Source: an uncultured Lachnospiraceae bacterium
GTDB lineage: Bacteria; Bacillota; Clostridia; Lachnospirales; Lachnospiraceae
Direction: 5' to 3'
DNA length: 64,000 nt
Assembly (NCBI GenBank): GCA_947564645.1
Contig: CANOCU010000001.1
Coordinates: 81,530 to 145,529, forward strand
Below, piece after piece: positions 16,326-25,010 of this stretch; the stretch's first letter is position 1; each line of letters begins with the position of its first letter. Made by a program: the position numbers and the translations under genes. Below the pieces are notes generated by a model. That model was given only the letters and a program-made list of their open reading frames with translations, was not told where the DNA came from and made no database searches.

Positions 16326-19300
16326 TCAGATAGTCCCCGGTGCCATCCGCACCGCAAACCGGAACTCTTCCCCGATCCGGTACTTCTCAAGCAGCACCGG
16401 TCCGCAGCTGTTGGATCCGATCCCGCTCTGCCTGTAATCCACACACAGCACCGTATAGGGTGACTCTTCCAACTCATAGTTATGCGCCTTCCGCGTCAGC
16501 TCCTCCTGCGTATACACCGAAGCATTGAAGGCAAAAGTCTCTCTGCCCGCCACGGTAAGCGCCGCCAGTTCTCCGTACACGGTCACATAATCGCAGTCAT
16601 GATGGCTCCCGTTCTCCTGCGGCCGCACATAGTCCTCATGCATCGCCCTGACCGCGCCCTCAAACACGCCATGCCAGCCGGCCCGCCTCTTATCCACATA
16701 GCTCTCTGCCGGCCCGATACCGCAGTACTTCACCCGCTCCATGTTCCCCGGCAGAAACAGCCGCAGCCCGAATCTGGGCAGGAACGGGAACTCCGGATCC
16801 TTCTTCACCGTAAATTCCGCATCCACGGCCCCGTCAGCACGGACCGTCCAGCACGCCCTGATATCCAGTATCCTCTGGATATAGACGGCCGATATGGACA
16901 GCACGGTCTCGATCTCCACCGCGCCTTCCTGCACCCTTACCTGCGTATCATAGGCTCTTGTCACGGTGCGGTCGTACTGCGCTTCCGTCCACTTATGCCT
17001 GATGTTGCGGTCATTATCCGTAGGCGCCCGCCAGATATTGAACTCCATGGGCCGCTCCAGCAGGGATCTGTTCTCATAGACCATCCCGGCAAACAGACCT
17101 GTCAGCTTATCGTATTCATATCTGAACTGTGGTGTGGACACCGTCACCGTGCAGTCATCCTCCCGGATCCGTATGTCTCCCGCCGCGGCATCCCTGCCAA
17201 ACAGCGCCGCCACCTTCTGGTTCTCCTTCTCCTCCGTCTCCACCGGCACTTCCTCGAAGCCAAGCAGGAATCCCGCCGGAAGAAGCGTCATCGCCTCTTT
17301 CAGTTCATAGGAGACTTTCAGGTAACACTTCCCCTTCTCCGGCGCCGTGAAGGCGATGGGCACTGCCTTTTCCTCATGGGGCGCGATGTTCAGCAGCTCT
17401 TCGTCTACGGTGCCGCCCTGTTCTGTCACGATACCGTCACAAAGCACTTCATAACGCACCCTGCAGTAGTCCCGCAGATTCAGGAAATCCATATAGTTGT
17501 GCAGCACCAGCTCCTTTGCCTGCTGCCGGAATGCCGCCACTCTGGCCGGCCGGTATACGTTCTTGAATTCCAGCAGTCCCGTGTGCGGCCTGCGGTCGGG
17601 ATAGACCAACCCGTCCATACAGAAATTGCCGTCCTGTGGGTATTCCTCGTGATCTCCCCCGTAGGCATAGATCTTCCTGCCGCGGATCGTTTTCCCCAGA
17701 TCGATGGCATGATCGCACCATTCCCAGACAAAACCGCCGCAGGCTCCCTCGTACTGCTGTATGACCTCGAAGTAGTCCTCCAGATCTCCGGGACCGTTGC
17801 CCATGGCGTGGCAGAACTCACACATCACATAAGGCTTCGACCCATCCTTCTCAAAATAGTCGTGTATCTCCTGCAGGGGCGGATACATACGACTGTGCAG
17901 GTCGATCCGGCTGTAATCATAGTCTCTTCTGTCCGATACGTACCGGCAGCTTTCAAAGTGCGTCAGCCTTGTGTCATCATACTGCTTCGTCCACCGAAGC
18001 GCCTCCTCGAAGGTGCATCCGTAGGCGCATTCATTCCCCATGGACCAGATCACCACGCTGGGCCGGTTCTTGTCCCGCTCCACGCAGCGTCTCGTCCTGT
18101 CCAGCGTAGCCTCCGTGAAGGCCGGATTGTCCGCGATCGCCTCATTCCAGCGCTTGCTCCTGACAGTCCAGTCCGCGTCGTCCAGGTAGATCTCCGCCGT
18201 ACCGTGGCTCTCATTGTCCGCCTCGTCGATCACGTAGAAGCCCAAGTGATCATACAGCTGATAACACCAGGGCGCATTCGGATAATGGCTAGTACGGATC
18301 GCATTGATATTGTGTTCCTTCATCAGCCGCAGGTCCGTCAGCATCTGCTCCCTGCCGATCGTAAAACCGGTAACCGGATCGCTGTCGTGGCGGTTCGTGC
18401 CGTGGAATTTGATCTTCACGCCGTTGAGATACAGCACCCCGTCCTGCGCATGGATCTCCCGGATCCCCACATGATCCGTGATCACTTCCCCTGCAGTCTC
18501 CAGTACCAGCGTATACAGATAAGGAGCTTCTGCATTCCAGAGTACGGCATCCTTCACCTGCAGCGTCACATAACCTGCCCATTTGTGTTCCCCGGTCTGC
18601 TCCGCCTGCGCCACACCTTCCGCCGCCAGCCGTCCTTCCCGGTCGTACAGTCTCACCTTCGTCTCCACGGGCTGATGCAGATAGGAAAAGCCGATCCTGA
18701 CCGTCCCCTCCCTGCCATCCGCGTCCGGCCATGCTTTCACGAAATAATCAAAGATCCCCTCCTTCGGCCTTCTGAGAAGGTAGACATCCCGGAAGATACC
18801 GCTCATCCGGAATTTGTCCTGATCCTCCAGATAACTGCCGTCGCACCATTTTAACACCAGCACGGACAGCGTATTCTCCCCTTCCCGCAGCAGTTCGGTG
18901 ACCTCGAACTCACTGGTGGAATGAGATACCTGGCTGTATCCCACGAAACTGCCGTTCAGCCACACATAGAAACAGGAATCCACCCCTTCAAAGTTCAGGA
19001 ATGCCCTCGGCGCCTTCTCGTCTTTATCATAAGTAAAGGTGCGCACATATTCCCCGCAGGGATTGGCATGGGGCACATAAGGCGGATCCATCGGGAAAGG
19101 ATACCTTGTGTTGGTATACTGGTGCCTGTCATAGCCGTAATTCTGCCACACACCCGGCACCTTCACCCTGTCAAAGCCTTCCGTGTCGAATCCTTCCCGC
19201 CAGAATTCTTCCTTCGCCTCATAGATACTGTCATAATAGCGGAATTTCCACTGACCGGAAAGCTGCACAAACCGGTCCGACCACTCCCGCTCCTCCCAGA

Positions 19301-19400
19301 GCGCGTCCATTCTCACGGATGCCGGAATATAATACGCCCTGTCGGGCAGGGTGTTCTTGTGCAGCACGCTCAGATCCTCATAATATTTTGGTACGATCAT
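16326..19400 (-). CDS. lacZ: Beta-galactosidase LacZ, full-length GH2
   Basis: 1024 residues with all five LacZ domains. GTNRHDSDP lies in the barrel (about 334), the acid/base glutamate in WSMGNECAYG (about 449) and the nucleophile in VMCEFCHAMGNGPG (about 526). The C-terminal Bgal_small_N domain contains WRAPTDNDRN (about 793). Length equals E. coli LacZ (1024). No signal peptide is present. GGAGG lies five bases before the ATG. It is the first gene of the minus-strand glycan operon and is divergent from an AraC regulator, its likely controller. It coexists with the split LacL/LacM enzyme, so the two probably differ in linkage or substrate preference. Confidence 0.93.
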   Translation of the reverse strand: MIVPKYYEDLSVLHKNTLPDRAYYIPASVRMDALWEEREWSDRFVQLSGQWKFRYYDSIYEAKEEFWREGFDTEGFDRVKVPGVWQNYGYDRHQYTNTRYPFPMDPPYVPHANPCGEYVRTFTYDKDEKAPRAFLNFEGVDSCFYVWLNGSFVGYSQVSHSTSEFEVTELLREGENTLSVLVLKWCDGSYLEDQDKFRMSGIFRDVYLLRRPKEGIFDYFVKAWPDADGREGTVRIGFSYLHQPVETKVRLYDREGRLAAEGVAQAEQTGEHKWAGYVTLQVKDAVLWNAEAPYLYTLVLETAGEVITDHVGIREIHAQDGVLYLNGVKIKFHGTNRHDSDPVTGFTIGREQMLTDLRLMKEHNINAIRTSHYPNAPWCYQLYDHLGFYVIDEADNESHGTAEIYLDDADWTVRSKRWNEAIADNPAFTEATLDRTRRCVERDKNRPSVVIWSMGNECAYGCTFEEALRWTKQYDDTRLTHFESCRYVSDRRDYDYSRIDLHSRMYPPLQEIHDYFEKDGSKPYVMCEFCHAMGNGPGDLEDYFEVIQQYEGACGGFVWEWCDHAIDLGKTIRGRKIYAYGGDHEEYPQDGNFCMDGLVYPDRRPHTGLLEFKNVYRPARVAAFRQQAKELVLHNYMDFLNLRDYCRVRYEVLCDGIVTEQGGTVDEELLNIAPHEEKAVPIAFTAPEKGKCYLKVSYELKEAMTLLPAGFLLGFEEVPVETEEKENQKVAALFGRDAAAGDIRIREDDCTVTVSTPQFRYEYDKLTGLFAGMVYENRSLLERPMEFNIWRAPTDNDRNIRHKWTEAQYDRTVTRAYDTQVRVQEGAVEIETVLSISAVYIQRILDIRACWTVRADGAVDAEFTVKKDPEFPFLPRFGLRLFLPGNMERVKYCGIGPAESYVDKRRAGWHGVFEGAVRAMHEDYVRPQENGSHHDCDYVTVYGELAALTVAGRETFAFNASVYTQEELTRKAHNYELEESPYTVLCVDYRQSGIGSNSCGPVLLEKYRIGEEFRFAVRMAPGTI

Positions 19401-19704
19401 AGTTTCCTCCGTTTCCGAATGTCATTCCGGTTAGACGTCACCGCCCGACAAGCCCTGTCTGATCTTGTCCCGCTCTTCCGGGCCTTTCGCAGACGACATT
19501 CATGCCTGTCATTTATAGTAAACGAAATTTCTAATGCCGTTAACTATAATATAGCAGGGCAGCCGCTCAAAATCCATGCCTTCTATTGGACAAAACATGC
19601 ACAAAATGATACAATCGTAACAGCGCACACACCTTCACTTTTACCGCTGTCCGACCATCTCTGATCGTTTTACGATGAGCCGGAGCCCCGAAAGGAGACT
19701 GCCC
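19401..19704. promoter_or_regulatory. Divergent lacZ / araC control region
   Basis: The 304 bases between two divergent genes hold no gene. The only strong structure I see is the 35-base quasi-palindrome at 19514-19548. No convincing consensus -35/-10 pair is present for lacZ, as expected if an AraC protein activates it. Confidence 0.5.
19514..19548. repeat. 35-base quasi-palindromic repeat, copy 1
   Basis: Arms TATAGTAAAC and GTTAACTATA surround a 15-base centre containing TTTCTAATG. It matches 40915-40949 at 33 of 35 positions. It is AT-rich, so it is unlikely to be a strong terminator; an operator or a dispersed palindromic repeat are both possible. Confidence 0.65.
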
Positions 19705-20544
19705 ATGTATTCCAACACCGGTTATCTGCACGATGCAGACGTAGAGATAGAAGATACCGCCCATCCCTTAAGCATTGCCAGCTGCGGCGTCTACCGCCTT
19801 ATGAAACAGCCCGTGATGCCTACGCTGCGCCCCGAAGGACGCAGGGATTACCAGCTTCTGTACATCTCGGCAGGCAGGGCGTTCTTTCATCTGGAGGGCC
19901 GGCGGCAGGAGATCCCGGCAGGATATATGGTGCTCTACCGTCCCGGTGAGAGCCAGCAGTACTACTACTATGCCAAGGACACGCCGGAAGTGTACTGGGT
20001 CCATTTCTCCGGCTCTGAGGCGTCGTACATTCTGGACAAAATTGGATTCGCAGACACCCACACGCTCTTCTGCGGCATGTCCTTCCATTACCCGGAACTG
20101 TTTCGCCAGATCATCCTGGAACTGCAGCTGAAACGCCCCTGCTTCGAGGAACTGCTCTGTTTCTATCTGCAGCAGGTCTTTACGACGATCCATCGCAGCC
20201 AGCTGGAGATCTCCGCCGACAAGTACAGGAATATGGAGGATATGGAAGCTGCCGTTCATTTTTTCAACGAGTCCTTTACAACGGATATCTCCATCGAACA
20301 ATATGCCGGCAAGCAGCACATGAGCGTGAGCTGGTTCATCCGCAGTTTCAAACACTACATGGGCATGACGCCCATGCAGTATATCACCTCCATCCGTATC
20401 AACAAAGCCAGAGAGCTCTTAAAGAACACGGACTATTCCATAAAGGAGGTCAGCGCCCTCTCCGGTTACGAGAACCCGCTCTATTTCAGCAGGATCTTCC
20501 ACAGGCAGACCGGCTACTCCCCTTCCCGGTACCGGCAGGAATAA
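19705..20544 (+). CDS. AraC-family transcriptional regulator
   Basis: About 279 residues. Residues 1-150 form a cupin-like ligand-sensing domain (GRAFFHLEGRRQEIPAGYMVLYRPGE region). Residues about 180-279 form the double helix-turn-helix: SIEQYAGKQHMSVSWFIRSFK, then IKEVSALSGYENPLYFSRIF with the usual GYSPSRYR end. The start is ATG 19705, nine bases after AAAGGAG; an earlier ATG at 19675 lacks a site. It is divergent from lacZ and lies 72 bases before a second AraC gene, so it most likely activates the glycosidase operon when a sugar is bound. Confidence 0.9.
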   Translation: MYSNTGYLHDADVEIEDTAHPLSIASCGVYRLMKQPVMPTLRPEGRRDYQLLYISAGRAFFHLEGRRQEIPAGYMVLYRPGESQQYYYYAKDTPEVYWVHFSGSEASYILDKIGFADTHTLFCGMSFHYPELFRQIILELQLKRPCFEELLCFYLQQVFTTIHRSQLEISADKYRNMEDMEAAVHFFNESFTTDISIEQYAGKQHMSVSWFIRSFKHYMGMTPMQYITSIRINKARELLKNTDYSIKEVSALSGYENPLYFSRIFHRQTGYSPSRYRQE

Positions 20545-20616
20545 AATAGCCGGATCCACGGTGATACGATAATGCGCTGACAAATTCACAAGACAGAAAG
20601 CACAGGTAATCCCATC

Positions 20617-21537
20617 ATGAGCAAAGAGACCCGTAAAGTAAGCTACCGCAATATGCAGCTGCCCCTTGGCAGTCCGGTACTGGCTGTATTGGAGAAGACC
20701 GGTACGCCCGGAGACCATACCGAGCCGGACTGTCTTCATTTCCATAATTATCTGGAGATCGGTTACTGCTATTACGATAACGGATATATGCAGCTTGACA
20801 ACAGAAAAGTTCTTTACGGCAGCAACATATTCACCGTAATTCCCTCCGGCTTTCCGCATCTGACCATAAGCAATGATACCATCGGCTATCTGTGGGAATA
20901 TCTGTTTATCGATGTAAGCGGGTTCCTGACCGATGTATACAAGGGCAACCCTCATCTGGCGGAACAGCTGATCCTTCGGATCAACCGGCAGGCCCATCTG
21001 GTCAAAGCCAACGATCAGCAGGAGATCGCTGCCCTGATTCGCAAGATCCTCGGCGTGATGCGGGAACAGAAAGATCTGTATCTTGAGGAAGCGAAGGGAC
21101 TTGTGCTGGCGCTGCTGATCCGCCTGGCTCGCTGGAACAAGACGTTGTCGCAAAGTGAGGGCTATATCTATCATGCAAGCAGCACGATCATCTCTGCCGC
21201 TCTGGAGTATATCAACAAAGAGCCGGAGCATCCCTTCCGGATCGAAGAACTGGCCAGGATGTGTCATATCAGCGAGACGCACTTCCGGCGCGTCTTTTCC
21301 GAATATATGAAAATGTCCCCGGTGCAGTATATCAACCGGATCCGGATCAGACGGGCCTGTGACGAGCTGAAACGGACCAATGACTCCATCAACGCCATAG
21401 CCGCCCGCACCGGCTTCTCCTCCCTTTCCACCTTCAACCGGAATTTCCGGCAGATCACCGGTATTACGCCCCAGCAGCTCAGGAAGCATCCGGAGCTTTA
21501 CACACGGGATCTGCCAAATACCCCCCCCCACATTTGA
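20617..21537 (+). CDS. Second AraC-family transcriptional regulator
   Basis: 306 residues. The N-terminal cupin sensor contains HFHNYLEIGYCYYDNGYMQLDNR (about residues 43-65, metal/sugar-binding fold). The C-terminal AraC domain (about 200-295) reads RIEELARMCHISETHFRRVFSEY and then INAIAARTGFSSLSTFNRNFRQ. Only a weak AGGT site precedes the ATG. It lies directly upstream of the ABC importer genes, which suggests it controls them. It shares architecture but little sequence with the preceding AraC protein, so the two are not a recent duplication. Confidence 0.88.
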   Translation: MSKETRKVSYRNMQLPLGSPVLAVLEKTGTPGDHTEPDCLHFHNYLEIGYCYYDNGYMQLDNRKVLYGSNIFTVIPSGFPHLTISNDTIGYLWEYLFIDVSGFLTDVYKGNPHLAEQLILRINRQAHLVKANDQQEIAALIRKILGVMREQKDLYLEEAKGLVLALLIRLARWNKTLSQSEGYIYHASSTIISAALEYINKEPEHPFRIEELARMCHISETHFRRVFSEYMKMSPVQYINRIRIRRACDELKRTNDSINAIAARTGFSSLSTFNRNFRQITGITPQQLRKHPELYTRDLPNTPPHI

Positions 21538-21596
21538 ATGGTTGATTTTGCATAGTTTGTGTTCGTTTATGGCAACACGGACATTCTTCATTATGC

Positions 21597-21602
21597 TACA
21601 AT
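21597..21602 (+). promoter_or_regulatory. Possible activator-dependent -10 for the ABC importer
   Basis: TACAAT about 115 bases before the binding-protein gene. No recognisable -35 stands 16-18 bases upstream, which would suit an AraC-activated promoter. Confidence 0.3.
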
Positions 21603-21717
21603 GTACAAGAATTGTTTATGATTTGTCTATAAACTGTGCACATTGCCTTTTTTATCTGCAAGCAGGCATCGTCTATAGGCAAAATAAGCAAAATCTAACT
21701 CATAGGGAGGATATAAA

Positions 21718-23115
21718 ATGAAGAAAAAAGTAATTTCCGTATTGCTGGCTCTGACCATGGTTGCATCTCTGACAGCCTGTGGCGGTTCTGACGGCGGCAG
21801 TACATCAGCCGGCACGGACGCAACGCCCGCTGAAGACAGCGCACCCGCCGAGGATGCAGCGCCTGCAGAGGACGCTGCCGGCGAAGAGGCAGCAGTGACA
21901 GAAGGGGCTTCCGCTGACGACAATACGCTGACGGTATGGACATGGGATCCGAACTTCAACGTATATGCAATCAACAAGGCAGCCGAGATTTATGCACAGG
22001 ATCACGAGGGCTTCAAGGTAGAAGTAAGCGAAGTACAGTCCGATGACATTGAGACACGTATCACTACGGCAGTTTCCGCAGGCGACTTAAGCACACTGCC
22101 CGATATCTTCTTAATGCAGGATAATTCCTTCCAGAAATACGTGATCAACTATCCTGACGTATTTACGGATCTGACAAGTTCAGGCATCAACTTCGGTGAT
22201 TTCTCTGCCGCTAAGGTAGCTTACTCTACGATCGACGGCAAGAACTACGGCATTCCGTTCGATAACGGTACCGTTATCAACTGTGTACGTACCGATATCT
22301 TAGAGCAGGCCGGCTTTACCGTAGATGATTTCACGGACATCACATGGTCAGACTACATGGAGAAAGCGAAAGTCGTTCTGGAGAAGACAGGCGTGCCGAT
22401 GCTGACCGCTCAGGCAGGTTCTCCTGACCAGGTTATGATGATGCTCCAGTCCTGCGGTTCTTCTCTCTTTAAAGAGGACGGCTCCGTTAATATCGACGGC
22501 AACGCAGAGCTGAAAGAGATCATGAACGTTTATATTCAGATGGTAAAAGACGGTACTCTGGTAGAAGTAACAGACTGGGATCAGTATATCGCTTCCCTGA
22601 ACAACGGTACCGCTGCAAGCGCGATGAACGGCTGCTGGATCATGGCAAGCATCACACCGGTGGAAGACCAGTCCGGTAAGTGGGCTCTGACCAATATGCC
22701 GAAGCTTGACACCATCGCCAACGCAACCAATTACTCCAACAACGGTGGTTCCTCCTGGGCAATCTCCGCTAACTGCCAGAAGGTTGATCTGGCCGTGGAT
22801 TTCATGAATTCTACTTTCGCGGGAAGCACGGCTCTGTATGACGACGTTATCTCCAAGGGCGCTCTGGCAACATGGGCACCGGCAGGCGAATCCGAGGCAT
22901 ATGCACAGCCCGTTGAGTTCTTCGGCGGCGATGCGATCTATGCGAAGATCGTTGACTTTGCTACCAAGACTCCTTCCAATATCACAGGCGCGTTCTACTA
23001 TGACGCACGTGATGCCGTTGGTGTTGCTCTCTCCAATATCTGCCAGCAGGGCGCTGACATTGATTCCGAGATCAAGACGGCACAGGAAACTGTAGAGTTT
23101 AATATGGGCGGCTGA
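21718..23115 (+). CDS. Extracellular sugar-binding lipoprotein of an ABC importer
   Basis: 465 residues. The signal peptide MKKKVISVLLALTMVASLTAC ends in the lipobox LTAC, with Cys21 as the lipid anchor. An Ala/Glu/Asp-rich linker (about 25-66) follows, then a family 1 solute-binding fold starting LTVWTWDPNFNVY and containing GIPFDNG and SWAIS. It binds an oligosaccharide outside the cell and delivers it to the two permeases downstream. GGGAGG precedes the ATG at ideal spacing. A strong hairpin after the stop (23144-23186) would keep this gene more highly expressed than the permeases, a common arrangement. The ligand is unknown; the neighbouring enzymes suggest galactose/hexosamine glycans. 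Confidence 0.92.
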   Translation: MKKKVISVLLALTMVASLTACGGSDGGSTSAGTDATPAEDSAPAEDAAPAEDAAGEEAAVTEGASADDNTLTVWTWDPNFNVYAINKAAEIYAQDHEGFKVEVSEVQSDDIETRITTAVSAGDLSTLPDIFLMQDNSFQKYVINYPDVFTDLTSSGINFGDFSAAKVAYSTIDGKNYGIPFDNGTVINCVRTDILEQAGFTVDDFTDITWSDYMEKAKVVLEKTGVPMLTAQAGSPDQVMMMLQSCGSSLFKEDGSVNIDGNAELKEIMNVYIQMVKDGTLVEVTDWDQYIASLNNGTAASAMNGCWIMASITPVEDQSGKWALTNMPKLDTIANATNYSNNGGSSWAISANCQKVDLAVDFMNSTFAGSTALYDDVISKGALATWAPAGESEAYAQPVEFFGGDAIYAKIVDFATKTPSNITGAFYYDARDAVGVALSNICQQGADIDSEIKTAQETVEFNMGG

Positions 23116-23143
23116 TCCTTATCTGACGATCCATGCTGAATAG

Positions 23144-23186
23144 AAGGTCTGTTGCTGCTGTCAAAGCAGCAGACAGACCTTTTTTA
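23144..23186 (+). terminator. Attenuating terminator between binding protein and permeases
   Basis: The stem AAGGTCTGT-TGCTGCT pairs with AGCAGCAGACAGACCTT around a short loop and is followed by a T tract. Its position allows partial read-through into the permease genes. Confidence 0.8.
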
Positions 23187-23235
23187 AACAAAAAAAACCA
23201 TCAACTACAACCATCAAGAGGGAGGGAACGATTCT

Positions 23236-24123
23236 ATGAGTGGTCAAAAGAAAAACGGTCTTACTCTGCAGCAAAAGCACGGCCTTACAGGCTGGGCCTT
23301 CCTGGCTCCTGCTGTGCTGCTGATCTGCTGGACCAGCTTTTATCCCATGATCCGGGCATTTATCCTGTCGCTTCAGACCGGTATGGGCGTCAACTTAAAG
23401 TTTACAGGATTCAGCAACTACACACGTATCCTGAAGGATCCGACTTTTAAGCAGACACTGTTTAATACATTTTTCTACCTCATCATTCAGGTACCGATCA
23501 TGCTGGTTCTGGCCTTGATCCTGGCATCTTTGCTGAACAACAAACAGCTTCGGTTCAAGGGCCTGTTCCGCACCTGCATATTCCTGCCGTGCGCAACGTC
23601 ATTGGTATCTTACGCCATGATCTTCCGCTCCCTGTTTGCCAACGACGGTTTCATCAATACCGTACTCCGTAATTTCGGCATGAATCCCGTTATGTGGTTT
23701 GCCAACGCCTGGACGGCAAGGGCAGTTATCATCATAGCCCTGGTCTGGAGATGGACCGGATACAATATGGTCTTCTATCTGTCCGGCCTGCAGAATATCG
23801 AATATTCCGTATACGAAGCTGCCAGGATCGACGGCGCAAGCCCATTACAGACTTTCTTCAAGATCACGGTCCCGCTGTTGAAGCCGACCATCCTGCTGAC
23901 AACGATCACCTCCACAAACGGTACGCTGCAGCTGTTCGATGAGTCATTAAACCTGACCAACGGCGGCCCCGGCAAATCAACGATGACCATGTCGCATTAT
24001 ATTTACAATACATCCTTCGTACAGAGTCCGAACTTCGGCTATGCGGCGGCGATGTCCATTCTGATCCTGATCATGGTTGCCATCCTGGCGATCCTGCAGA
24101 TGAAAGTAGGTGATGAGAGATGA
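23236..24123 (+). CDS. ABC sugar permease, UgpA/MalF type
   Basis: 295 residues with about six membrane segments; the first is FLAPAVLLICWTSFYPM. The cytoplasmic EAA loop reads YEAARIDGASPLQTFFKITVPLLKP (about residues 192-216), which docks on the ATPase. It forms the transmembrane channel with the next gene. GGAGG lies ten bases before the ATG. The stop overlaps the start of the second permease as ATGA. Confidence 0.92.
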   Translation: MSGQKKNGLTLQQKHGLTGWAFLAPAVLLICWTSFYPMIRAFILSLQTGMGVNLKFTGFSNYTRILKDPTFKQTLFNTFFYLIIQVPIMLVLALILASLLNNKQLRFKGLFRTCIFLPCATSLVSYAMIFRSLFANDGFINTVLRNFGMNPVMWFANAWTARAVIIIALVWRWTGYNMVFYLSGLQNIEYSVYEAARIDGASPLQTFFKITVPLLKPTILLTTITSTNGTLQLFDESLNLTNGGPGKSTMTMSHYIYNTSFVQSPNFGYAAAMSILILIMVAILAILQMKVGDER

Positions 24124-24929
24124 TGAGCAAAGGTAAAAAATTCGCAATGTATGCATTCCTGACGATCTTCTCCCTTATTTCTGTCTTCCCGCTGTATTAC
24201 ATGTTCTGTGCAGCCACGAATAAGAGCGTAGACGTCATTGCCGGAAGGCTTTATCCCGGCACCTATCTGTTCGAGAATTACAAGGCGCTGATCGCCAACC
24301 AGAATCTTGGGCTGGCGCTCTGGAACTCCTTCCGCAACGCCGCCGTGCTGACTCTCCTTTGTCTTTTGGTCTGTTCCATCGCCGGATACGGCTTCGAGAT
24401 CTATCACGACAGAGGTAAGGACGCGGTGTTCACGGTGCTTCTGACAGCCATGATGATTCCCTTTGCGGCTGTTATGATCCCCATGTTCCGTATGTTCTCG
24501 ACACTTGGCATGGTCAACACGATGGCGGCCTTCATGCTTCCGTCCATCTCCACGCCATTCATGATCATGATGTTCCGGCAGGCTTCCCGTTCCTTCCCTC
24601 ACGATATCATCGAGGCGGCACGGATCGACGGACTGAGTGAACTTGCGATCTTCTTCCGCATGTTCTTCCCTACCATGCGTTCCACCTACGCGGCGGCGAT
24701 GACGATCGTTTTCATGAACGCATGGAACAACTACCTGTGGCCGAAGGTTATCTTACTCACGAATGATTCCATCACCATGCCGATGTTGGTTGCCAACCTT
24801 TTAGGCGGCTATACGGTTGACTACGGTATGCTGATGCTGGGCGTATTTATCTGTACCATTCCTACCGCGATCGTATTCTTCTGTTTGCAGAAGAGCTTCG
24901 CCGAAGGTATCACAGGCGCTGTCAAGTAA
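24120..24929 (+). CDS. ABC sugar permease, UgpE/MalG type
   Basis: 269 residues, six membrane segments, with the EAA motif IEAARIDGLSELAIFFRMFFPTMRS near residue 163. It is translationally coupled to the preceding permease by an ATGA overlap. No ATPase gene follows; family 1 sugar importers of Firmicutes usually share a MsmX-type ATPase encoded elsewhere. Transcription ends at the hairpin at 24962-24995. Confidence 0.92.
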   Translation: MMSKGKKFAMYAFLTIFSLISVFPLYYMFCAATNKSVDVIAGRLYPGTYLFENYKALIANQNLGLALWNSFRNAAVLTLLCLLVCSIAGYGFEIYHDRGKDAVFTVLLTAMMIPFAAVMIPMFRMFSTLGMVNTMAAFMLPSISTPFMIMMFRQASRSFPHDIIEAARIDGLSELAIFFRMFFPTMRSTYAAAMTIVFMNAWNNYLWPKVILLTNDSITMPMLVANLLGGYTVDYGMLMLGVFICTIPTAIVFFCLQKSFAEGITGAVK

Positions 24930-24961
24930 AATACACTAAGCAATTTCCAAGGGGTTACATT

Positions 24962-24995
24962 AAGAAAGAAGCAGGTTACGACCTGCTTCTTTCTT
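24962..24995. terminator. Bidirectional terminator
   Basis: A perfect 15-base stem: AAGAAAGAAGCAGGT, loop TACG, then its complement. A-rich and T-rich arms serve both the importer operon and the convergent amidase/deacetylase gene, whose stop is only 16 bases away. Confidence 0.85.
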
Positions 24996-25010
24996 ATCTG
25001 CTTTTCCGTC

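Noticed and set aside
16482-18854. A 790-codon plus-strand frame inside lacZ
   Set aside because: Antisense shadow of a high-GC third-position gene; the product is His/Arg/Pro-rich nonsense while the minus strand encodes complete LacZ.
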